Source: Candidatus Gastranaerophilales bacterium (GTDB taxonomy: Bacteria; Cyanobacteriota; Vampirovibrionia; Gastranaerophilales; Gastranaerophilaceae). Taken from it: DNA of 40,934 nucleotides. Of the stretch, positions 33,895 to 40,755 are shown one piece after another (the first letter of the stretch is position 1; each line of letters starts with the position of its first letter). The notes under the pieces were generated by a model that saw only the letters and a program-made list of their open reading frames with translations, searched no databases and had not been told where the DNA came from. The stretch is taken from contig CALUVI010000016.1 of the NCBI GenBank assembly GCA_944324185.1, positions 1-40,934 on the forward strand, read 5' to 3'. A program made the position numbers and the translations under genes.

Positions 33895-33924
33895 AGTCCC
33901 GTTTGATTTAACGGGGCTTTTTTT
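33895..33924 (+). terminator. Intrinsic terminator or attenuator before the 33957 gene
   Basis: agtcccgtt (33895-33903) pairs with aacggggct (33910-33918) with one G-U pair and a 6-base loop, followed by seven T. It stands 33 bases before the ATG at 33957. Confidence 0.85.
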
Positions 33925-33956
33925 ATGCGGATTTTATGACTTGGAAAGGGCAGTTA

Positions 33957-35462
33957 ATGAAAGTAAACAATGTAAATAGCAATGTAGGGTTTAAAGGTCC
34001 ATTAGACGGCGTAGTAACAGGTGTTTTGAGAACCTGCGATATGAATGAAATGGTAAATGCAGTAGGACTTGATGTCGGCGCAATGGTTATTCCGAGGGCT
34101 TATTATGATACAAAAGCGCGCAATGAATTTGCCGGAGCAGAGACCTTCATCAGAGAAATCAGCGGAACTTTCATCAACTGCCTTTCTGCCGGTTTATTTG
34201 CAATGGGGATTTCTAAAATTGCATCAAAAAAAGTTCAACCGGAGATTAAAATCAATCCGGACAGCTGGTATTCGGAAGAATCTTTGCAAACACTTAATCA
34301 AGCCTGGAAAAAGAGCGGCAATCTTGATGATTACTTAAAAACAGTTCTGGAAAATATTTCAGGAAGAGACGGCAGAGGGGTAAATTGTTTTAAAGACATT
34401 AACTGGAAAAATGTTGAATGGATTGATGAAAAAAGATGGGATAATATTAAGTGGAACAACCCTGAATATAAGGGTATGCAGGAGGATTTAAAAACGGAAA
34501 AGGGTTTTGTAAGAACACTAAAAAAACTCATAAAAGATGAAACTATTACAAAAGATGATAAAAAATTTGCCCTTTCAATTGTTGAAAAGCGTCTTGCAAA
34601 CGCACTCGGCGCTGAGCGCGATACAGAATTGAATATTGACGGTCACAAACTTTCTGCCAAACTTGAAAATATTTTGCGCGACACACACGATATGGCAAAA
34701 GATGTTTTCACAAAGAAAAACAGCGGTGAAATTGAAAAAGCTGTTAACAAAATTTCACGGGTTAACAAGATTAAAGCTTTCGGCGCAATCAGTGCTTCTT
34801 GCCTCTTAGGGCTTACTAACCAGTGGATGAACAGAAAAATTACCGAAAAAAGAACCGGTAAAAAAGGATTTGTCGGCGACGTTGACTACACTTCCGCAAC
34901 AAGATGCGAACAGAAAAAAGACAGATTCCTGTTATTCAAAAAAATTGGCGCAAGCGCTCTTATGGCAGGTATGGTTTTTAGCGTTATGGGAGTTAAAAAC
35001 TTTAAACAGTTTGCTAAAAAGCTTGAATTTACCGGACCTGTAACAAGCGGAAACGCTATTAAGACAGTTTATGCGGCAAATATTATCGGAAGATTTATGG
35101 CTGCAGATAACGGAACCGAGCTTAGAGAATCTATGACAAGAGATTACCTCGGATTCTTAAACTGGCTTGTATTTGGCGGATTTGCCGCAAAGGGTGTAGC
35201 TAATCTTCTGGATAAAAAAGGCAAGGATTTATTTAACTATAAAAAAGAAGGCAAAGGTCTAAAACACTGGCTTAATGATATGAGCCTCAAAACACATAAT
35301 GAAGTTGCCGCAAAAGGAAGAACTTTTGCAAAGAAAAATATGTGGAAACTCAATCTGGCTCACGCCTCAGGAATCGCTTATTCTGCAATAACACTAGGGC
35401 TTCTGCTTCCGATGATGAATGCCAAAATAACAGAAAAACAGGCAATAAAACAAAACGCATAG
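33957..35462 (+). CDS. Uncharacterised multi-pass membrane protein with N-terminal VxFKG motif
   Basis: A 501-residue protein starting MKVNNVNSNVGFKGPLDGVV. Likely membrane helices lie near residues 62-82 (FINCLSAGLFAMGISKIA), 275-292 (FGAISASCLLGLTNQW), 325-343 (IGASALMAGMVFSVMGV), 395-415 (FLNWLVFGGFAAKGVANLL) and near the C-terminus (SGIAYSAITLGLLLPMM). Between the first two is a 190-residue soluble, charged region with Trp-rich NWKNVEWIDEKRW. The start is set by AAAGGG 6 bases before the ATG. The gene follows the terminator/attenuator above and converges with mnmG over two bases. I recognise no family; it looks specific to this lineage. Confidence 0.7.
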   Translation: MKVNNVNSNVGFKGPLDGVVTGVLRTCDMNEMVNAVGLDVGAMVIPRAYYDTKARNEFAGAETFIREISGTFINCLSAGLFAMGISKIASKKVQPEIKINPDSWYSEESLQTLNQAWKKSGNLDDYLKTVLENISGRDGRGVNCFKDINWKNVEWIDEKRWDNIKWNNPEYKGMQEDLKTEKGFVRTLKKLIKDETITKDDKKFALSIVEKRLANALGAERDTELNIDGHKLSAKLENILRDTHDMAKDVFTKKNSGEIEKAVNKISRVNKIKAFGAISASCLLGLTNQWMNRKITEKRTGKKGFVGDVDYTSATRCEQKKDRFLLFKKIGASALMAGMVFSVMGVKNFKQFAKKLEFTGPVTSGNAIKTVYAANIIGRFMAADNGTELRESMTRDYLGFLNWLVFGGFAAKGVANLLDKKGKDLFNYKKEGKGLKHWLNDMSLKTHNEVAAKGRTFAKKNMWKLNLAHASGIAYSAITLGLLLPMMNAKITEKQAIKQNA

Positions 35463-35464
35463 AT

Positions 35465-37339
35465 TTATTTCCCGAGCATAACCATTAATACGGAAATATC
35501 TGCCGGCTTAACACCCCCGATGCGGGACGCCTGCGCAAGATTCTGCGGTCTGATTTTTTCAAGCTTCTCTCTGGTTTCGGTTGATATGTGCTTAATTTGT
35601 GAATAATCTATATTTGCCGGAATCCTGTATTTTTCAAGCTTTTCGCTTGTCTCAACCTGCTGCTCCTGGCGCTTAATATATCCGTCATATTTTATCAAAA
35701 CTTCAGCTTCCTCAGTAATATCATCACTCAAGTTCAATTTTCTTGTTTCTTCGTCGCACTCTTTAAAGATTTTGTATGTAATATTAGGGCGCTTTAGAAG
35801 TTCGGCAAGGCGCATTCCCCTGTCAATATGCTCGCCGTACTTTGCAAGAACCTGATTGACTTCCTCTGTTGCCGGAAGTTTTGTTTCTTTAAGTCTCTCA
35901 ATTTCTTTTTGAATGCTCTCCTGCTTATTCATAAATCTTTGATATTGAGCTTCATCAATCAAACCTGTTTTATGTCCGATTTCTGTTAATCTCTCATCTG
36001 CATTATCCTGTCTCAAAAGAAGCCTGTATTCCGAGCGGGAAGTCAGCATTCTATAAGGCTCCTGAATATCTTTTGTAACCAAATCGTCAATCAAAGTTCC
36101 GATATATGATGACGCCCTTGAAAGTTCCAGAGGTTCTGAATTATTCAGGTAATTAACGGAGTTTATGCCTGCAATCAAACCCTGCGCCGCAGCTTCTTCG
36201 TATCCGCTTGTACCGTTAATTTGTCCTGCAAAGAATAGTCCTTCAATATCTTTTGACATCAAAGAATGCTTTGTTTGAACTGCCGGAACGTAGTCGTATT
36301 CTACGGCATAAGCCGGTTTAATAATGTGGGCATTTTCTAATCCCGGAAGCGAGCGGAGCATTTCTACCTGAACGCAAGCAGGAAGGCTCGTTGAAAATCC
36401 CTGAATATAAACTTCATAAGTATTTAACCCTTCCGGCTCAATAAAGATATGATGGGAAGGATTGGAAGCAAATCTTACGATTTTATCCTCAATAGAAGGA
36501 CAATACCTCGGTCCAACCCCCTGAATCAAACCCTGATACATCGGCGACTTGTCCAGATTTGCGCGGATTATTGAATGTGTTTCCTCATTTGTTCTTGTAA
36601 GATAGCAAGGAACCTGCGGGCGGACAGGACGGTTCGGCTTAAAAGAATAAAAACTTAACTTTTCATCCCCCGGCTGAACCTCCATTTTCGAATAATCAAT
36701 CGTTCTTTTATCCACACGAGCAGGAGTACCTGTTTTAAGCTTTTTAGTTATAATACCGTGGTCTCTTAAAGACTGCGAAAGCCCGATTGCGGCTCTTTCT
36801 CCGAGCCTTCCGCCGGAATAAGCCTGCAATCCTACATACATTTTGCCTTCAAGAGAAGTTCCGGTAGTAAGAATTATTGCGCGGCAGGAATATTCAAGCC
36901 CGTATTCATCAATTGCACCGGTTATTTTTCCGTCCTTGACTTTAATATCTGTAATACAGGTCTGCTTTATCCAGATATTGTCCGTACTTTCCAGAATATG
37001 ACGCATATAATTTGTGTATTCTTTTTTATCCGATTGCGCTCTCAATGCTCTAACTGCCGGACCCTTTGAAGAATTAAGAGTTTTCATCTGGATATAAGTA
37101 GCGTCCGCAACTTCGCCCATAACTCCCCCGAGAGCGTCAATTTCTCTCACAAGAGTTGACTTTGCAGGACCTCCGATTGCAGGGTTACAAGGCTGAAGCG
37201 CAATATTATCAACATTCAAAGTGCATAAAAGAACATTACAGCCTAATTTTGCAGCACTTAATGCAGCCTCACATCCGGCATGCCCTGCACCAACAACGAT
37301 AATATCAAATTTGTTATTTAAATAATCCCGACCGGTCAT
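35465..37339 (-). CDS. mnmG: MnmG (GidA), tRNA uridine-34 modification enzyme
   Basis: With MnmE, installs the carboxymethylaminomethyl group at U34 of tRNAs; uses FAD and methylene-tetrahydrofolate. The 624-residue protein has the FAD fold IIVVGAGHAGCEAALSAAKL (13-32) and the conserved NPAIGGPAKSTLVREIDALG, TGTFLEG-type TGTSLEGKMYVG and GTPARVDKRTIDYSKME motifs. The tRNA-binding C-terminal domain reads EPYRMLTSRSEYRLLLRQDN and ends in EKIRPQNLAQASRIGGVKPA. Full length and intact. mnmE is not in this window. Repeat sequence lies upstream. Confidence 0.97.
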   Translation of the reverse strand: MTGRDYLNNKFDIIVVGAGHAGCEAALSAAKLGCNVLLCTLNVDNIALQPCNPAIGGPAKSTLVREIDALGGVMGEVADATYIQMKTLNSSKGPAVRALRAQSDKKEYTNYMRHILESTDNIWIKQTCITDIKVKDGKITGAIDEYGLEYSCRAIILTTGTSLEGKMYVGLQAYSGGRLGERAAIGLSQSLRDHGIITKKLKTGTPARVDKRTIDYSKMEVQPGDEKLSFYSFKPNRPVRPQVPCYLTRTNEETHSIIRANLDKSPMYQGLIQGVGPRYCPSIEDKIVRFASNPSHHIFIEPEGLNTYEVYIQGFSTSLPACVQVEMLRSLPGLENAHIIKPAYAVEYDYVPAVQTKHSLMSKDIEGLFFAGQINGTSGYEEAAAQGLIAGINSVNYLNNSEPLELSRASSYIGTLIDDLVTKDIQEPYRMLTSRSEYRLLLRQDNADERLTEIGHKTGLIDEAQYQRFMNKQESIQKEIERLKETKLPATEEVNQVLAKYGEHIDRGMRLAELLKRPNITYKIFKECDEETRKLNLSDDITEEAEVLIKYDGYIKRQEQQVETSEKLEKYRIPANIDYSQIKHISTETREKLEKIRPQNLAQASRIGGVKPADISVLMVMLGK

Positions 37340-37494
37340 AGTTTAATTATATAACAAAAAGAAGAACAATGGCGTTGGGAGCAAATATCTTGCTTCACAG
37401 TTAGAGAGATACGGTAAATAAAAGTTTTACCACCTCCTGCACCTGCTTACACAACTTTTGTGGAGCAAGCTCCACACTACAGCTGCTTTTTGCC

Positions 37495-37820
37495 AAATGA
37501 GAGAACGCGCGTTTTCATCCGATTAACGCGTTCCCCTCGCCCCTTTGCGGGAGAGCGGATTTGCGGACGGACGACACGAACGTCAGAGAGTTAGTCCGGA
37601 TAGCGAACGGATTGAGCCTGCAGTAGCTGTACTCCAATGGCGAAACTCCGTGAGCGTGGAGTAAATCAAAGACAGGGAATAATTTCCTAGTGAGCGATTA
37701 GCGAACTTAGAAATTCGGGTGAGGAGCTAGGCAGAGGTAAGTTATAGAGATTCTTCGAACTCCAGTCCTTAGAATGACGGCACTCCGGATGTTATACAAA
37801 CCAACCCGATACATTTCTGC
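37495..37820. repeat. MITE-like repeat (inverted copy) and repeat fragments
   Basis: 37527-37725 is an inverted, diverged copy of the element at 2071-2280 (cccctcgcccctttgcggga at the left, cgggtgagga at the right; ccggatagcgaacggattga inside). A fragment of the 55-57 bp family (ccaacccgatacatttct) lies at 37801-37818. The remainder of 37340-37884 contains no gene I can support. Confidence 0.75.
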
Positions 37821-37884
37821 TTCTTGCTCACCTGATTATTTAACCACTTGATTACAATCAGAAAATACATTTCTCCGTCCCCCC

Positions 37885-37914
37885 TTGTTCTTTTTTATAT
37901 TTTTGTATTATAAT
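37885..37914 (+). promoter_or_regulatory. Promoter of the secreted protein gene
   Basis: TTGTTC (37885-37890), an 18-base spacer and TATAAT (37909-37914), 31 bases before the ATG. Confidence 0.55.
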
Positions 37915-37945
37915 AATATTATTGAAAGCTTAAGGAGGCTGCAGT

Positions 37946-38458
37946 ATGAAAAACAAAATGTTAATTTCATTAGGCTTGATTGCTGTAATGGGCTTCACGG
38001 CTCAGGTTTATGCACACTCAACTATTTATACCGATGATTTAGGCAGACTGCATTTCCTTGGCAAAGATCCGGGGGCGAAAACTCTTCAGAAAATAGAAGA
38101 TTATGACAATCCGGCTCAAAAAGATTTAACAAATGTTATGTACAAAGACGGGCAGAAGGCTCAACCGGAAGAATCTGCCGCCACAGAAGGTAATAATATT
38201 TCACAGCCTGCAGATGAAGCTCTTCCTGCAGAAGAAGCTCCGGCGGTAAATGCAGAACCTGCGTCCGGCGAGACACCTGTTTCTGACGTAACAAAGAAAG
38301 AACATACAAACAAATCTAAAGGTTCGTTCACATTCAATAAAGGTGCAATGGACGCTTCTGATCCTTATACTTTTGGCAATACAAATGTTGACTATCAGAA
38401 GAAAGATGAAAATCAATTAGAAGATTTGAGCAAAAAACGTTTTTGGCAAATCTGGTAA
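37946..38458 (+). CDS. Secreted or periplasmic protein, uncharacterised
   Basis: A 170-residue protein with a clear signal peptide (MKNKMLISLGLIAVMGFTAQ, then VYA, cleavage before HST). The mature part begins with a conserved-looking HSTIYTDDLGRLHFLGKDPG. A long Ala/Glu/Pro-rich low-complexity region (about 70-118) and a polar C-terminus follow. A consensus AGGAGG 7 bases upstream suggests strong expression. It is followed by tRNA-Gln 20 bases after the stop. No family recognised; a lineage-specific envelope protein is the best description. Confidence 0.75.
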   Translation: MKNKMLISLGLIAVMGFTAQVYAHSTIYTDDLGRLHFLGKDPGAKTLQKIEDYDNPAQKDLTNVMYKDGQKAQPEESAATEGNNISQPADEALPAEEAPAVNAEPASGETPVSDVTKKEHTNKSKGSFTFNKGAMDASDPYTFGNTNVDYQKKDENQLEDLSKKRFWQIW

Positions 38459-38478
38459 AATAAATAAGTAAAAAACAT

Positions 38479-38549
38479 TCCCGGATCGTCTAGTGGCAGG
38501 ACGAAAGATTCTGACTCTTTTAACGGTGGTTCGAATCCATCTCCGGGAG
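38479..38549 (+). tRNA. tRNA-Gln (anticodon CTG)
   Basis: A complete cloverleaf of 71 bases: acceptor tcccgga/tccggga with discriminator g; D stem gtc/gac; anticodon stem aaaga/tcttt with loop ttctgac (anticodon ctg, reading CAG); T arm ggtgg-ttcgaat-ccatc. The U1-A72 pair is typical of tRNA-Gln. CCA is not encoded. A T run follows directly, ending the transcript. Confidence 0.93.
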
Positions 38550-38672
38550 TTTTTTATTGTTTTTTATTAACCTCAAATTATACAAAAAATGTTTGAACGG
38601 GACAAAAATATCTCCAAAGCCTTTGCGCCGTTGAGCCGCCGCTCTCAGCTAGCCCCCGCTTGAATCCGCTGA

Positions 38673-38844
38673 CAAGACTTTGACTTGTGCTGAATCTTAA
38701 TTCTCACAATGACAGGTAGTTTACCAATGAGGGTGACAAGTAATTTTAATTAAAGTATTGAATGTTGACTTATGTCACCCGACAATATGTTCTTTTCTTT
38801 TTGGTTACTTTTTCTTTTTAGTAAAGAAAAAGTCATAAACTGGA
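38673..38844. repeat. 172 bp direct repeat, left copy
   Basis: Matches 40237-40408 with a constant offset of 1564 bases, no gaps and only a few substitutions. It contains the inverted repeat gggtgac/gtcaccc and the hairpin actttttcttt/aaagaaaaagt, a type of intergenic repeat common across bacteria. The region 38550-38672 holds degenerate repeat sequence; I see no gene in 38550-38952. Confidence 0.92.
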
Positions 38845-38952
38845 CACCACGTCCGATAAATCGAACTTTTTACTTCAACAATTTATTGATTCGTTATTAG
38901 ATATTGCATTTGTCTCTGCTATTAAAAAATATAAAAAGTGTATCTTAATAAA

Positions 38953-39810
38953 CTAGTCTTTTTTAGATATTTTTCCAAATGAGTTAGACTTTGCAATTTC
39001 TTTCTCATTTGTTTTAACTCTTCTAGCAAGTTTTTTAATGTCTTCTTCTGGAGGCAATTCTTCGGGTTTAATCCCGCTTTTGCCTAATAGCTCTCTTACT
39101 TCTTTATTATTTTTAACATGTTCATCAGTAATAGCTTTTTCGCCATATAAAGTATTATTTTTCTTTACATTAAAATTCGTAATTTCAGTTGCTAAATCCT
39201 TTGCTTTAATTGTGATAGTAGGTAAAAAATCTGCCAAAGGGCGATTGTCAGGAATTCCTAATTTCCTTTTCATTTCAGCAGTATTATGACCACCGAATAG
39301 AGCACAATCTCCTTTACTCCTTATTTTTGCAAAGCCTTTATTATCAACACCCTTTTCGTAGATTAATTGCGACAATTCAGTTTCTGTAGCTGTAAGTTTT
39401 TCTCTTGCTTCCAATCTTTCTGCTAATAAAATGCGTTCTTCAAGGATTTCTTGTTTTCTTGTTTGTATTGCAAAATAACTTTGTGCAAATGCTATTTCTT
39501 CTTTCTTAGGGTCACCATTTTGCGCAATTAAATAACAAGCATATCTGGTAAGCAATATATCTGTAATACTTTTTTCAGCGCCTGAGCCTATTTGAACCAT
39601 TTTGTTGACTTCAACAAAATGGTTATTTATATCTTGTTTCGCAGTTTTACAAGAATCTTTTGCCTTATTTATCACATTTTCAAAATTTCGCCATTCAGTA
39701 TAATTTAACAAGATTTGTAATTCTCTTGCAGACCAACATTCAATACCTTGGTAGTCAAAAGCTGCTTCTTCAAAAGTCTTTCTTAGTTTAACAATTAATT
39801 CTTTTTTCAT
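38953..39810 (-). CDS. dinD: DinD-like DNA damage-inducible protein
   Basis: A relative of E. coli DinD, an SOS-induced protein that interferes with RecA filaments. The 285-residue protein has YQGIECWSARELQILLNYTE near the start (a Bro/antirepressor-like fold). The ADITDILLTRYACYLIAQNGDP-type segment (here KSITDILLTRYACYLIAQNG) and SKGDCALFGGHNTAEMKRKL are hallmark DinD sequences. It is slightly longer than usual because of a charged C-terminal tail. AGAGGAAAGG precedes the ATG. No LexA box is visible; instead an inverted repeat overlaps its promoter. It lies between two 172 bp direct repeats, suggesting arrival as a cassette. Confidence 0.9.
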   Translation of the reverse strand: MKKELIVKLRKTFEEAAFDYQGIECWSARELQILLNYTEWRNFENVINKAKDSCKTAKQDINNHFVEVNKMVQIGSGAEKSITDILLTRYACYLIAQNGDPKKEEIAFAQSYFAIQTRKQEILEERILLAERLEAREKLTATETELSQLIYEKGVDNKGFAKIRSKGDCALFGGHNTAEMKRKLGIPDNRPLADFLPTITIKAKDLATEITNFNVKKNNTLYGEKAITDEHVKNNKEVRELLGKSGIKPEELPPEEDIKKLARRVKTNEKEIAKSNSFGKISKKD

Positions 39811-39829
39811 GCCTTTCCTCTTTTAACTT

Positions 39830-39856
39830 ATTATAGCATAAATGTCATATTTATGC
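39830..39856. promoter_or_regulatory. Operator-like palindrome between dinD and the divergent small gene
   Basis: gcataaat (39836-39843) and atttatgc (39849-39856) are perfect arms around gtcat. The minus-strand TATAAT (39830-39835), the likely -10 of dinD, directly adjoins it, so a bound repressor would block dinD. Confidence 0.55.
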
Positions 39857-39890
39857 GTATTTGTGTACATTAACAAGAAAGGAGAAAACA

Positions 39891-40247
39891 ATGACAAAGA
39901 AACATGGTTGCATTATCAAAATACCAACAAAAAAGGTTTCAAAAAAGGAAATTGAAGAAAAAAAGGGAAAAGCCCGTAAATTGCTTACTAAGTGGATTGC
40001 GCAAGAAATTTTTAGAAGAAGTGGAATTGATATAGACATGAATGAAGTCGAACTCTGGAAAGCCAGTCAACAAGCGAATTGCATGGCGAAGATACCAAAA
40101 AGTAAAAAATGTTTACAAAATCATGACAAAATTCAACCCTGTAAAACATTGATTTTACTGGGGTTTATCAAAAAGTTCGATTTTAAAATATACTTGAGAT
40201 GGCAGGAGTGTCTTACTCGCTCCCACTTGAACCTGGCAAGACTTTGA
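39891..40247 (+). CDS. Small uncharacterised protein, 3' end inside the direct repeat
   Basis: A 118-residue, Lys-rich protein starting MTKKHGCIIKIPTKKVSKKE with AAAGGAG six bases before the ATG. The first 80 residues are helical with EVELWKASQQANCMAKIPKS; no domain is recognised. The last few codons lie within the right 172 bp repeat (from 40237), and the Cys/Arg-rich ending does not look like a natural terminus. The gene may therefore have been truncated when the repeat was formed. It is divergent from dinD and may be controlled by the same palindrome. Confidence 0.55.
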   Translation: MTKKHGCIIKIPTKKVSKKEIEEKKGKARKLLTKWIAQEIFRRSGIDIDMNEVELWKASQQANCMAKIPKSKKCLQNHDKIQPCKTLILLGFIKKFDFKIYLRWQECLTRSHLNLARL

Positions 40248-40408
40248 CTTGTACAGAATCTTAATTCTCACAATGACAGGTAGTTTACCAATGAGGGTGA
40301 CAAGTAATTTTAATTAAAGTATTGAATGTTGACTTATGTCACCCGACAATATGTTCTTTTCTTTTTGATTACTTTTTCTTTTTAGTAAAGAAAAAGTCAT
40401 AAACTGGA
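40237..40408. repeat. 172 bp direct repeat, right copy
   Basis: The second copy of 38673-38844. The two copies bracket dinD and the small gene, giving a unit of 1,564 bp (one repeat plus contents). Confidence 0.92.
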
Positions 40409-40482
40409 GCGAACAGTCCTCTGAGCAAGAGGCTCAGGTTGTTTTAACATGACGATAACTCTCTGGTTTCAACCTCCAATCA

Positions 40483-40606
40483 GTATAAATCCCTGTTATT
40501 TTCAAAAAACAGGGATTTATACATAGATGAGTACCGTAGAACCTTTTCTATGTAAGCATTCTAGTATCAATTCCCTGCTAAGAAAAAACAGGGAATTTTT
40601 TAATAC
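40483..40606. other. Three consecutive hairpins, candidate structured RNA or terminator series
   Basis: Hairpin 1 is a perfect 15 bp inverted repeat (40483-40497/40508-40522, gtataaatccctgtt). Hairpin 2 is acatag/ctatgt (40521-40526/40548-40553). Hairpin 3 is aattccctg/cagggaatt (40569-40577/40589-40597) followed by a T run and enclosed by agtat/atact. Hairpins 1 and 3 share the tccctg/caggga core. The last is a plausible intrinsic terminator. No gene is seen between 40248 and 40755. Confidence 0.55.
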
Positions 40607-40624
40607 TGAAATCCTCATTATGAA

Positions 40625-40746
40625 AAATATTCCCGTACGGGAATATTTCACCGTCTTTATTTTATTTTTTATCTATTATTCCCGTTCGGGAATAATAACT
40701 TGACAAGCAGAAGAAAAAGTATATAATATTCCTGTACGGTAATATT
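40625..40746. promoter_or_regulatory. Three operator palindromes at the HipB-like regulator promoter
   Basis: Operator 1 (40625-40648) is a perfect 24 bp palindrome with half aaatattcccgt. Operator 2 (40674-40697) has half tattattcccg and centre tt. Operator 3 (40725-40746) is an imperfect copy with half aatattcctgt. The shared core is ATTCCCGNNCGGGAAT. Operator 3 covers the -10 and start site; operator 2 adjoins the -35. Confidence 0.85.
40700..40727 (+). promoter_or_regulatory. Promoter of the HipB-like regulator
   Basis: TTGACA (40700-40705), a 16-base spacer and TATAAT (40722-40727), 28 bases before the ATG and embedded between operators 2 and 3, so autorepression is expected. Confidence 0.8.
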
Positions 40747-40755
40747 TAGATAACT

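Larger units (their letters stand above)
33771..33924 (+). ncRNA. Predicted ~154-base leader RNA or small RNA
   Basis: Bounded by a strong promoter and an intrinsic terminator. catacta (33782-33788) can pair with tggtatg (33852-33858), enclosing an unpaired C-rich stretch tcatcctcctcctgctcc (33807-33824) complementary to Shine-Dalgarno sequences. cgggactt (33835-33842) can also pair with aagtcccg (33894-33901), which is the left arm of the terminator, so two exclusive folds exist. This fits a regulatory small RNA or an attenuator for the gene at 33957. No known RNA family is recognised. Confidence 0.55.

Noticed and set aside
33771-33930. T-box leader
   Set aside because: No Stem I features and no T-box sequence complementary to a tRNA acceptor end; the downstream gene is not a synthetase or amino-acid gene.
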